Both the position numbers and the translations under genes were made by a program. The notes under the pieces are model-generated. The model was given only the letters and a program-made list of their open reading frames with translations. It made no database searches and was not told the DNA's origin. DNA of 64,000 nucleotides from Pseudonocardia sp. SCN 73-27 (GTDB lineage: Bacteria; Actinomycetota; Actinomycetes; Mycobacteriales; Pseudonocardiaceae), in NCBI GenBank assembly GCA_001725415.1, contig MEGH01000018.1, positions 26,503 through 90,502 on the forward strand, in the 5' to 3' direction. Shown here piece by piece: positions 19,484 to 29,250 of the stretch (its first letter is position 1; each line of letters starts with the position of its first letter).

Positions 19484-20722
19484 GTGACAACGTGTGACCG
19501 CTCCCCCGCGATCACCCTTCCCACGTTGGGACTCCGTATGGACGACGGGCACGAGAGGTTCGCGTTCGAACCGGTCTTCAACCTGCGCACGGCGCGCGTC
19601 GTCGGCTTCGAGGTCCGGCCACGGCACGCCCGGGACAACATCGCCGACCGGGCCGCGGGCTCGGTGTGGGGCACCCGGCAGGTCGTCGAGCTCGACGCGG
19701 CGGTCGCGCTGGCGTCGCTGGCCTTCGCCGCCGATGCCGACGCGACCATCCCGATGCACGTCGACGTCCTGGCCGACACGGCCGTCGCCGCCCGTCGCCG
19801 GCTGCGCGGCATCCTCGACGGGCTCGCCGAGCGGGGGCGCCCGGTGCCGCCGGTCGTGCTGGAGATCGGGCCGGCCGCCACGGCCGCGCCCACGCCCGCG
19901 CTGCTGCAGGCGCTGCGCGAGCTGCGGTCCTGGGGGTTCCGGATCGCCCTCGACGACGTGGCCGCCGGTTTCGGTCTCGACGTCCTCGCCGCCGCCCGTC
20001 CCGACCTGGTCAAACTCGACGCCCACCTCGTGGCCGGCCTACCCGCCGGAGGTCTGGAGCGCACGGTCGCGGGCGCGATCGTCGACGTCGCCAGGGCCGC
20101 GGGGTCCCGTGTCGTCGCCGTCGAGGTGAGCCGCCGCGAGGAGCTCACGGCGCTGGCCGAGCTCGGCGTGATGCTCGCCCAGGGTCCGCTGCTGTCGGCG
20201 CCGCGGCGCCGGGCGTCGATGAGCGGGGTGGCCCTGCCGATCGACCTCACACTGGCAGGCGTCGTCCCCGCCGCCGAGCCCGTACCGGCCGACCCACGCC
20301 TCCCCGCGCAGACCGGCCCGTCGTCGGTGCGCGAGCTGGCGCAGGCCGCGGTCACGCTGCCCGACACCGTCACCGCCGAGGACGCCCGCCGCGCGTTCGG
20401 CGACCATCCGCACGCCGGTGGCGTCGTCCTGCTCGGCCCGCACCAGGTGCCGACGTGCTACCTCGACCGCAACCGGTTCATGCTCGCGATCTCCGGCCCG
20501 TACGGCCGGGCCCTCTATGCCGCCCGCCCGGCGGCGACGCTCGGCGAGAAGCCGCGGATCCTCCCGGAGACCACCGTGGTGGCCGAGGCGTTGCGCTGGA
20601 GCCTCGCCGGGGACCCGGCGCGCAGCTACGACGACGTCGTCCTCGTCTCGGGCGAGGGCGCGTGCACCGGCGTGGTCCGGGTGGCCGACCTGCTGCGCAC
20701 CGCCACCACCGCGGCCGCCTGA
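19484..20722 (+). CDS. degenerate EAL domain fused to a CBS-like domain
   Basis: 412-residue cytoplasmic protein. Residues about 20-250 align with an EAL cyclic-di-GMP phosphodiesterase, but the signature motifs are eroded: GFEVRPR replaces GxEALxR, VVLEIGP replaces the ELTE block, and ALDDVAAGFGLDVL keeps only part of DDFGTGYSSL. The C-terminal region (VTAEDARRAFGDHPHAGGVVLLGP, then YLDRNRFMLAISGPYGRALYA) matches the CBS-like module of EAL-CBS proteins. A catalytically weak or binding-only c-di-GMP or nucleotide sensor is inferred. No GGDEF partner is nearby. ATG at 19538 is an alternative start; the GTG at 19484 gives a short unconserved leader. Confidence 0.72.
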   Translation: MTTCDRSPAITLPTLGLRMDDGHERFAFEPVFNLRTARVVGFEVRPRHARDNIADRAAGSVWGTRQVVELDAAVALASLAFAADADATIPMHVDVLADTAVAARRRLRGILDGLAERGRPVPPVVLEIGPAATAAPTPALLQALRELRSWGFRIALDDVAAGFGLDVLAAARPDLVKLDAHLVAGLPAGGLERTVAGAIVDVARAAGSRVVAVEVSRREELTALAELGVMLAQGPLLSAPRRRASMSGVALPIDLTLAGVVPAAEPVPADPRLPAQTGPSSVRELAQAAVTLPDTVTAEDARRAFGDHPHAGGVVLLGPHQVPTCYLDRNRFMLAISGPYGRALYAARPAATLGEKPRILPETTVVAEALRWSLAGDPARSYDDVVLVSGEGACTGVVRVADLLRTATTAAA

Positions 20723-20789
20723 TCACACCTTGGTATCGGTCCCAGCGGGGGTCGCACGGACGGACGACGATGAGCGCACCGTGCCGCGC

Positions 20790-20887
20790 ACCGGCCCGGA
20801 CCGCAGCGCTGCACCACTCGGACGGGTGAGGTACACCGTCCGGCAACCCTCGGCGGCGAGGCTCTCCCGGGCTCGTGACCACACGGC
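20790..20887 (+). promoter_or_regulatory. structured 5' leader, SAM-riboswitch-like (candidate)
   Basis: Upstream of the ABC importer. A perfect 7-bp stem (20819-20825 with 20836-20842, loop GTGAGGTACA) is followed directly by CCGGCAACC, a hairpin CCTCG-GCGG-CGAGG (20848-20861), and then CTCTCCCGGG and TGACC. CCGGCAACC followed by a short hairpin, CCCGGG and TGACC is the order seen in the core of SAM-I/SAM-IV-type riboswitches of actinobacteria. The 5' half does not fit those consensuses well, so ligand and class are uncertain. Confidence 0.3.
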
Positions 20888-20908
20888 CCACGCTGACCGA
20901 GGAGAACG

Positions 20909-22057
20909 ATGAAGAGGATGCGCAGCGCCGCGGCGGGGATCGCGGTCGCGGCCGTGCTGGGGCTGGCCACCGGCTGTGTCAGCTCGTCGAGCGGGTCCGG
21001 GAGCGGCGGCTCGTCGTCCGCGGACGGCACGAACTGGGCGACCACCAATTCGGCGCAGGCCGGCGGCGGGATGGACGCGCTCGTCGCGGCGGCCAGGAAG
21101 GAGGGCACGCTCAACGTCATCGCGCTGCCCCCCGACTGGGCCAACTACGGCGCGATCATCAAGGGCTTCGGGGACAAGTACGGCATCAAGGTCGAGTCGG
21201 CCAACCCCGAAGGCTCCAGCCAGGACGAGATCAACGCCGTCAAGCAGCTGGGCACGCAGGACCGCGCACCCGACGTGCTCGACCTCGGCCAGGCGTTCGC
21301 CAACGGCAACACCGACCTGTTCGCGCCGTACCAGGTGGCGACGTTCGGCGACATCCCCGCGGGCAACAAGGACGCCTCCGGAGCCTGGGTCAACGACTAC
21401 GGCGGCTTCATCTCCATCGGGTGCAACACCAAGCTCGTCCCCGTCTGCCCGACGACGATCGCCGACCTCGCCAAGCCCGACTACGCCGGCAAGGTCGCCA
21501 TCAACGGCGACCCGACCCAGGCCGCGGCCGGCTTCGCCTCGGTGTGGGCGGCAGCGCTGGCCAAGGGTGGCTCGCTCGACAACATCCAGCCGGGCGTCGA
21601 CTACTTCGGCTCCCTCTCGAAGAGCGGCAACCTGCTGAAGATCGACCCGACCCCGGCGACGATCGAGTCCGGCCAGACCCCCATCGTCCTCGACTGGGAC
21701 TACACGAACGTCGCGCAGGCCGAGAAGGTCAAGGCGTCGTTCACCTGGCAGGTCACCGTCCCGTCCGACGGGCTGTTCGCGCAGTACTACGCGCAGGCGA
21801 TCAACAAGAACGCCCCGCACCCCGCCGCGGCCCGGCTCTGGCAGGAGTACCTGTACTCCGACGAGGGCCAGAACCTGTTCCTCGCCGGCAAGGCCCGCCC
21901 GGTCCGCCTCGACAAGATGGAGGCCGCTGGCACCGCGACGCCCGCGCTCGTCGCCGCGCTGCCCAAGGTCGAGGGCGAGCCGCAGTTCCCGACGCAGCCG
22001 CAGACCGACAAGGCCAAGCAGGTCGTCGCGACCGGCTGGGCAGCGGCGACCTCGTAG
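20909..22057 (+). CDS. ABC transporter substrate-binding lipoprotein (family 1)
   Basis: 382-residue extracellular solute-binding protein with lipobox ATGC near residue 23 and a Ser/Gly-rich tether. The body resembles the iron(III)/2-aminoethylphosphonate/polyamine-type binders: DALVAAARKEGTLNVIALPPDWANYG, APDVLDLGQAF, KPDYAGKVAINGDPTQ, TPIVLDWDY and AARLWQEYLYSDEGQNLFL. Ligand cannot be read from sequence. ATG is preceded by GAGGAG. The stop overlaps the first permease start by one base, heading a four-gene operon: binder, permease, permease, ATPase. Confidence 0.88.
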   Translation: MKRMRSAAAGIAVAAVLGLATGCVSSSSGSGSGGSSSADGTNWATTNSAQAGGGMDALVAAARKEGTLNVIALPPDWANYGAIIKGFGDKYGIKVESANPEGSSQDEINAVKQLGTQDRAPDVLDLGQAFANGNTDLFAPYQVATFGDIPAGNKDASGAWVNDYGGFISIGCNTKLVPVCPTTIADLAKPDYAGKVAINGDPTQAAAGFASVWAAALAKGGSLDNIQPGVDYFGSLSKSGNLLKIDPTPATIESGQTPIVLDWDYTNVAQAEKVKASFTWQVTVPSDGLFAQYYAQAINKNAPHPAAARLWQEYLYSDEGQNLFLAGKARPVRLDKMEAAGTATPALVAALPKVEGEPQFPTQPQTDKAKQVVATGWAAATS

Positions 22058-22968
22058 TGAGCTCGCTGCTCGACACCCCCGTCGCCGCCCCGAAGGACGC
22101 TCTTCCGAGCCGTCCGGCGGGGCGGTGGCGGGCCGCACTCGGCCTGATCCCCTTCGTCGGCTACCTGCTCGTCTTCCTGGGTGGGCCGCTCTACTTCGTG
22201 GTCAGTGGCGCCCTGTCGGACCCCGACGGCCGGCCCACGTTCGACAACATCATCACGTCGCTGACGCAGCCGCAGTACCTCGCTGCGTTCCGGCAGAGCC
22301 TGCTGCTCTCGGGCGTCACCGCGGTGATCGGCGCCGTCTTCGGGACGTTCCTCGCCCAGGCGGTGCTGACCAGCAGGCCGGCAAGTCCGTTGCGGCGCAT
22401 CGTGTCCACGGCCTCGGGCGTGCTCGCCTACTTCGGCGGCGTGCCGCTGGCGTTCGCGTTCATCGCGGCCCTCGGCCAGACCGGGCTGGCGACGGCGTGG
22501 CTGCGTGGCGTCGGCATCGACCTCTACGCGTCCGGCTTCCGCATCGACTCCCTCACCGGCCTCGGCCTCACCTACGTCTACTTCCAGATCCCGCTGATGG
22601 TCATCCTGATCACCCCCGCGCTGGAGGGGTTGCTGCCGCAGTGGCGGGAGGCCGCGGAGAACCTGGGCGCGTCGTCGTGGGCGTACTGGCGCCACGTCGC
22701 GCTGCCGGTCCTCGCCCCCGCCTTCGCGGGCGCGACGCTCGTCCTGTTCGGCAACGCCTTCGCCGCCTATGCCACCGCGCTCGCCCTGACGTCGGGGTCC
22801 ATTCCCCTGGTACCGACGGCCATCGCGTCCGCGTTGTCGGGCAACGTGATCGCGGGCCAGGCGAACGTCGGCCTCGCTCTCGGGCTCGACATGGTCGTCG
22901 TGATCGCCGTCGTGATGGTGGCCTACCTGTGGCTGCAGCGCCGGGCCGCACGCTGGAACCGGCGATGA
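22057..22968 (+). CDS. ABC transporter permease 1
   Basis: 303-residue inner-membrane component with about six hydrophobic helices and the ATPase-docking EAA motif EAAENLGASSWAYWRHVALP in the penultimate cytoplasmic loop. Belongs to the CysTW/PotBC-like permease family (LIPFVGYLLVFLGGPLYFVVSGALSD at the N-terminus). GTG start overlaps the TAG of the binder gene, and its stop overlaps the next ATG, so the membrane subunits are coupled. Confidence 0.92.
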   Translation: MSSLLDTPVAAPKDALPSRPAGRWRAALGLIPFVGYLLVFLGGPLYFVVSGALSDPDGRPTFDNIITSLTQPQYLAAFRQSLLLSGVTAVIGAVFGTFLAQAVLTSRPASPLRRIVSTASGVLAYFGGVPLAFAFIAALGQTGLATAWLRGVGIDLYASGFRIDSLTGLGLTYVYFQIPLMVILITPALEGLLPQWREAAENLGASSWAYWRHVALPVLAPAFAGATLVLFGNAFAAYATALALTSGSIPLVPTAIASALSGNVIAGQANVGLALGLDMVVVIAVVMVAYLWLQRRAARWNRR

Positions 22969-23753
22969 GGGGCCGGCGCTGGCGCATCGTCGTCCTCGCA
23001 CTGGCGGCGATCTACTTCCTCGTGCCCCTCGTCGCGGCCGCGGAGTTCAGCTTCCGCAAGCCCGGAGGCGGCTACTGGTTCGGCAACTACCTCGCCATCG
23101 CCACCAACGACGCCCTGCTCACCGGCCTGCTGACGTCGCTGCAGATCGCGCTGTTCACGGCGATCGTCGTCATCGTGCTGGTGGTGCCGACGGCCGTCTG
23201 GGTGCGGCTGCGGTTCCCCTCGCTCGCGGGCGTCCTGGAGAGCGCGACGATCCTGCCGATCGTCATCCCGCCCGTCGTCATGGCCGCGGGTATCGCGTTC
23301 GTGCAGGCCAACCTGGACGCGCCGCTGTTCCGGACGTTGTTCTCGTCGTCGACAGCCGCGCTGACCCCGTTCTACGTGGTGCTCGCGCTGCCGTTCGCGT
23401 ACCGGGCCGTCGACAACGGGCTGGCCGCGATCCCCCTGCGCACCTTGGTCGAGGCGGCCCGCAACCTCGGGGCCGGGATGATCGGGGCGATCGTGCGCGT
23501 CGTGCTGCCGACGATCCGCAGCGCCGTCCTCGGTGCCGCGTTCCTGACACTCGCGCTCGTCCTCGGCGAGATCGTCATCGCCCGCATCCTGCTCTACACC
23601 GACACGTTCCCCGTCGCTGTCGTGGAGGTCGGCCGCAGCGCCGCGGGCGTCTCGGTGGCCCTGTCCCTCGCCAGCCTGGTACTCACGTGGGTGCTGCTGC
23701 TGGCGGTCTCGTTCGTCGGCGGCCGGCGCGTCGCCAGGAGGAGCTCGTCGTGA
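22965..23753 (+). CDS. ABC transporter permease 2
   Basis: 262-residue second membrane subunit with six predicted helices and the EAA loop LVEAARNLGAGMIGAIVRVVLP. The PotC-like N-terminus (FLVPLVAAAEFSFRKPGGGYWFGNY) pairs it with permease 1 as a heterodimer. It overlaps both flanking genes by 4 bases (ATGA upstream, GTGA downstream). Confidence 0.92.
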   Translation: MRGRRWRIVVLALAAIYFLVPLVAAAEFSFRKPGGGYWFGNYLAIATNDALLTGLLTSLQIALFTAIVVIVLVVPTAVWVRLRFPSLAGVLESATILPIVIPPVVMAAGIAFVQANLDAPLFRTLFSSSTAALTPFYVVLALPFAYRAVDNGLAAIPLRTLVEAARNLGAGMIGAIVRVVLPTIRSAVLGAAFLTLALVLGEIVIARILLYTDTFPVAVVEVGRSAAGVSVALSLASLVLTWVLLLAVSFVGGRRVARRSSS

Positions 23754-24826
23754 CCGCAACGTCGTCCGCCGCCACCTCCGGGGCTGCCGTCCAGGGGGAG
23801 GCGGCCGCGGTCGAGTTCCGCGGCGTCAGCCGGGTGTTCGGCAAGACCCGCGCACTCGACGGGCTCGACCTCGCCCTGCGTCCCGGCGAGCTGCTCGCCC
23901 TGCTCGGCCCGTCGGGCTGCGGCAAGACGACCGCACTGCGGCTGCTCGCCGGGTTCGACACGCCGTCGTCGGGCGAGATCCTGATCGACGGCCGCGACGT
24001 CACCGACACCCCGGCGAGCAAGCGCGACACCGGCATGGTGTTCCAGGCCTACAGCCTCTTCCCGACGATGACGGCCGCCGACAACGTCGCGTTCGGGCTG
24101 CGGATGCGCCGGGTCGCTCTCTCCAGAAGGAAGGCGCGGACCGCCGAGCTGCTGGAGCTCGTCGGCCTCGGCGACCGCGCCGGCTCCTACCCCCACGAGC
24201 TCTCCGGCGGCCAGCAGCAACGCGTCGCGCTCGCCCGCGCGCTGGCCGTCTCGCCGTCGGTGCTGCTTCTCGACGAACCGCTCTCCGCCCTCGACGCGCG
24301 CGTCCGCGTCCAGCTCCGCGACGAGATCCGGCGGCTGCAGCTGGCCGAGGGCATCACGACGCTGTTCGTCACCCACGACCAGTCCGAGGCGCTCGCCGTC
24401 GCCGACCGGGTCGCGGTGCTCAACGCGGGGCGGATGGAGCAGGTCGGGACACCGCTGGAGGTGTACGGCTCGCCGTCGACGACGTTCGTCTCCGAGTTCG
24501 TGGGCGTGGTGAACCGGCTGCCGGCCGTCGCGTCCTCGGGCCGGTCGGTCGAGGTACTGGGGTCGCGAGCGCAGCTCGACGGCGACACCCTCGACGGCCC
24601 GCTGACGGTCGCCGTCCGGCCCGAGGCGCTGACCGTCGGGGACTCCGGTGGGGTCGCCGGGACCGTCCTGACCAGCACGTTCCTCGGCCCGGTGACCCGC
24701 CTCGTCGTGACGACGGAGCTCGGCGAGCTGACCGTCGACGCCGTCAGCCGCGACACCCTGCCCGTCCCGGGCTCCACGACGCACGTCCAGCTCGACACGA
24801 CGACCGTCCGCCCGGCGCCGGCGTGA
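23750..24826 (+). CDS. ABC transporter ATP-binding protein (CUT/PotA-like)
   Basis: 358-residue ATPase of the importer. Walker A GPSGCGKTT, Q-loop VFQAYSLFP, signature LSGGQQQR, Walker B VLLLDEPLSALD and switch His in FVTHDQSEA are intact. The C-terminal TOBE domain (EVLGSRAQLDGDTLDGPLTVAVRPEAL to the end) is of the spermidine/iron/phosphonate importer type. A strong AGGAGGAG site precedes the GTG start. This completes the binder-permease-permease-ATPase set. Confidence 0.94.
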   Translation: MTATSSAATSGAAVQGEAAAVEFRGVSRVFGKTRALDGLDLALRPGELLALLGPSGCGKTTALRLLAGFDTPSSGEILIDGRDVTDTPASKRDTGMVFQAYSLFPTMTAADNVAFGLRMRRVALSRRKARTAELLELVGLGDRAGSYPHELSGGQQQRVALARALAVSPSVLLLDEPLSALDARVRVQLRDEIRRLQLAEGITTLFVTHDQSEALAVADRVAVLNAGRMEQVGTPLEVYGSPSTTFVSEFVGVVNRLPAVASSGRSVEVLGSRAQLDGDTLDGPLTVAVRPEALTVGDSGGVAGTVLTSTFLGPVTRLVVTTELGELTVDAVSRDTLPVPGSTTHVQLDTTTVRPAPA

Positions 24827-24885
24827 CCCTGTGAGCGGCCCGGTCCGGCGGGAAATCGTCGGTGGGCGCTGCCAGACTCCGTCCT

Positions 24886-26454
24886 GTGTTGCTCGCCGAC
24901 GTCGTGACCACGTCCGCCGCGGTCGCCGCCACCCGCTCCCGCAAGGAGAAGGCCGCCGCGATCGCAGCACTGCTGCGCGCCGCCCACGCCGCCGGCGTCG
25001 TCGAACCCGCCGCGTCGTGGCTCTCGGGCGAGACCCGGCAGGGCCGCATCGGCACCGGCTGGCGCACGCTGCAGGCCGCGGCCACCGATCCCGCCGCGGC
25101 ACCGTCGCTCACGATCGCGGAGGTCGACGCGACGTTCACCGAGCTCGCCGGCACCGCCGGCGCGGGCTCGGGGTCGGTCAGCACTTTCGGGTGCGCGGCG
25201 AGCAGTGCGCGGATTGCGGCCAGCGCGGCCGGCAGGTCGGTATCGACCGAGCCCGAGCAGGCCTTCCTCGCCCGGCTCATCGGCGGCGAGCTGCGCCATG
25301 GCGCACTCGAGGGCGTCATGCTCGACGCCGTCGCCGTCGCCGCCGAGGTCCCGCTCGCCACGGTCCGCCGCTCGTTCATGCTGTCGGGCCGGCTGCCCGA
25401 GACGGCGGCGACCGCCCTGACCGGCGGCGCCGAGGCCCTCGACGCGGTGGCGCTCACCGTCGGCGTCCCGGTGCGGCCGATGCTCGCCTCCCCGGGCGAC
25501 TCGCTCGACGCCGCGCTGGGCAACCTCGGCCCCGACGTCACCGTCGAGTTCAAGCTCGACGGCGCCCGCATCCAGGTGCACCGCGACGGCGACGAGGTCC
25601 GGGTGTGGACGCGGAGCCTGCGCGAGATCACCGCTGCCGTCCCGGAGCTGGTCGACCAGGTCCGCGCGCTGCCCTGCCGCACCGCGGTCCTCGACGGCGA
25701 GACCCTCGCCCTCGACGACGACGGCCGCCCCCGCGCATTCCAGGACACCATGTCGCGCTTCGGTTCCGACGACGGCGAGCAGGGCGGCCTGCTCAGCCCG
25801 TTCTTCTTCGACCTCCTGCACCTCGACGGCTGCGACCTGCTCGACGAGCCCCTCGAACAGCGGCTCGACGCGCTCGCCGGGCTGCTCGCCGCCGACGCGC
25901 ACGCCCACCTCCGGATGCCCGGCGTGCGCAGGCCCGATCCCGAACAGGCGGCCCAGGTGCTCGACGACGCCCTGACCGCCGGGCACGAGGGGGTCGTCGT
26001 CAAGTCGCTGGCGGCGCCCTACGCGGCGGGCCGGCGTGGCAAGGCGTGGCAGAAGGTCAAGCCCGTGCACACGCTCGACCTCGTCGTCCTCGGCGCGGAG
26101 TGGGGCTACGGGCGCCGCACCGGCAGCCTGTCGAACATCCACCTCGGCGCCCGCGATCCCGACGGCGGCGACCCCATCATGGTCGGCAAGACGTTCAAGG
26201 GCATGACTGACGAGCTGCTCGCCTGGCAGACCCGCACGTTCCCCGAGTACGCGCGGGAGCAGGACGACGGCGACGGGTTCGCCGTCATGCTGCGGCCGGA
26301 GCTGGTCGTCGAGATCGCGCTCGACGGCGCCCAGCGCAGCGTCCGCTACCCCGGCGGCGTCGCGCTGCGGTTCGCGCGGGTGCTGCGCTACCGCCCCGAC
26401 AAGACTGCCGCCGAGGCCGACACGATCGACAGCGTGCGTGCCCTGCTCGCCTGA
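24886..26454 (+). CDS. lig: ATP-dependent DNA ligase
   Basis: 522-residue nick-sealing ligase of the archaeal/LigB type used alongside NAD-dependent LigA. The nucleotidyl-transfer lysine is Lys223 in EFKLDGARIQVHR. Further motifs are LDGETLALDDDGRPRAFQ, FFFDLLHLDG, GHEGVVVKSL and AWQKVKPVHTLDLVV; the OB-fold follows. The GTG at 24886 fits the family start. Odd point: residues about 98-120 (VSTFGCAASSARI and on), where ligases usually have a charged helix before the EPEQAFLARLIGGELRHGAL block, look foreign, with codons such as ACT, AGT, ATT and GTA unusual for the gene (see findings). Confidence 0.93.
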   Translation: MLLADVVTTSAAVAATRSRKEKAAAIAALLRAAHAAGVVEPAASWLSGETRQGRIGTGWRTLQAAATDPAAAPSLTIAEVDATFTELAGTAGAGSGSVSTFGCAASSARIAASAAGRSVSTEPEQAFLARLIGGELRHGALEGVMLDAVAVAAEVPLATVRRSFMLSGRLPETAATALTGGAEALDAVALTVGVPVRPMLASPGDSLDAALGNLGPDVTVEFKLDGARIQVHRDGDEVRVWTRSLREITAAVPELVDQVRALPCRTAVLDGETLALDDDGRPRAFQDTMSRFGSDDGEQGGLLSPFFFDLLHLDGCDLLDEPLEQRLDALAGLLAADAHAHLRMPGVRRPDPEQAAQVLDDALTAGHEGVVVKSLAAPYAAGRRGKAWQKVKPVHTLDLVVLGAEWGYGRRTGSLSNIHLGARDPDGGDPIMVGKTFKGMTDELLAWQTRTFPEYAREQDDGDGFAVMLRPELVVEIALDGAQRSVRYPGGVALRFARVLRYRPDKTAAEADTIDSVRALLA

Positions 26455-26473
26455 CCACCGCCACCGGCAGCGC

Positions 26474-27505
26474 TCAGAGCAGTGCGGCCAGCGGACGCGC
26501 CACGCCGGTGTAGCCCAGCAGGTCCGCGATGTCGGACATCGGCAGCGACCGCGGCCGCTGATGGCGCTGCGCCACCGTCGCCAACCGGGCCTGCACCGCC
26601 TCGTTGAGGGGTGCGCGCAGCCCGTTCAGGCGTGCGAGCAGGACGATCTCGCCGTACAGGTAGTCGCCCTCCGCGCTGCCGCCGCGGGCAAGGCTCTGCC
26701 ACGTCGACGACCCGCCACGGCGGTGCCCCGGCACGTCCACCGACTCGAACCACGACCGGTCCAGCTCGTCCGGCGTCGACGACCGGTGCTCGTAGCCCGC
26801 CGCCTCCAGGACGATCTCCGCCTCGTCGCACAGCGCGTCGCCCAGCTTCGAGCGCAACCGGCTGCGCCGGTACAGCGCGTCGAGGTTCCAGAACAGGTTG
26901 GCCACCAGCTTCCCGGCCTTCCAGTGCGCGATGTCCGGCACGACCTGTACCGCGAACTCCGCCGCCCGCAGATCCGTCGCGATCCGCTGCGCCTGCTCAC
27001 CCGCACCCGACGGCGCGTCGCCCAGGTAGAACCCGCCGGCCAGCGGGCTCCCCGGCGACACGACCTCGCCCGGCCGCACGTGCGACGCCCCGCTCAGTAC
27101 CACCGAGTCGACGACGGTCGCGAACCGCCGCAACGCCGTCCGCGCCGTGTCCAGGCCGTTCTGCATCAGCACCACCGGTAGGACCGTCGCGGCTGGCCGC
27201 TCCTCGCCGTCGACGACGACCGGCTGCCACGCCCAGTCCGCCAGCGCCGCCTCCGCGTCCTGCGACTTCACCGCCAGCACCAGCACGTCCTCGGCGCGCA
27301 GGGCGAGCTCGCCGGCCCCACCGACCACCGGCAACGCCAACGTCCGCGCGCCGTCGGGGCGCAGGTAGCGCAAGCCCTTGGTGCGCAGCGCCTCAAGATT
27401 CTGCCCGCGGGCGACGAGCACGACGTCAATCCCCGCGAGGTGCAACTGCGCGGCGACGGTCGCGCCCACGGCGCCCGCGCCGACGACGACGTACCGTCCG
27501 GCCAT
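26474..27505 (-). CDS. ketopantoate reductase-like NAD(P)H oxidoreductase
   Basis: 343-residue protein of the ApbA/PanE family. The N-terminal Rossmann motif VVVGAGAVGATVAAQL is intact; VLAVKSQDAEAAL and VVLMQNGLD are family motifs, and the C-terminal helical domain includes HWKAGKLVANLFWNLDALYRR and EGDYLYGEIVLLARLNGLRAPLNEAV. PanE reduces ketopantoate to pantoate for CoA synthesis, but the family includes many enzymes of unknown substrate and no pan genes are adjacent, so the specific reaction is left open. Convergent with the ligase gene, divergent from guaB1. Confidence 0.85.
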   Translation of the reverse strand: MAGRYVVVGAGAVGATVAAQLHLAGIDVVLVARGQNLEALRTKGLRYLRPDGARTLALPVVGGAGELALRAEDVLVLAVKSQDAEAALADWAWQPVVVDGEERPAATVLPVVLMQNGLDTARTALRRFATVVDSVVLSGASHVRPGEVVSPGSPLAGGFYLGDAPSGAGEQAQRIATDLRAAEFAVQVVPDIAHWKAGKLVANLFWNLDALYRRSRLRSKLGDALCDEAEIVLEAAGYEHRSSTPDELDRSWFESVDVPGHRRGGSSTWQSLARGGSAEGDYLYGEIVLLARLNGLRAPLNEAVQARLATVAQRHQRPRSLPMSDIADLLGYTGVARPLAALL

Positions 27506-27643
27506 CCCTCAATGGTGGATGCGTAGGGTACTCGCGCGCACGCCGGGGTCCAGAGATTGTCGTCACCCACACGTGCTAACGAGGCCGGGATCACGACCCA
27601 CTGTGATCTTCTCGTCCCGCTGTGCGGACCCGGCGAACGCTGA

Positions 27644-29164
<1,521 letters not shown>

Positions 29165-29250
29165 AACCTGGTTGTCCACAGGGCTTGCGCTCCATCCACA
29201 GATGACGCCATGCCGCTCCGTCGCCGCCCGGGAGCGGCGATCGTCCGGCC

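Noticed and set aside
17815-20373. 852-codon minus-strand open frame across fumC and the EAL gene
   Set aside because: Codon-position bias follows the plus-strand genes; the translation is repetitive Arg/Val/Asp-rich and matches nothing.
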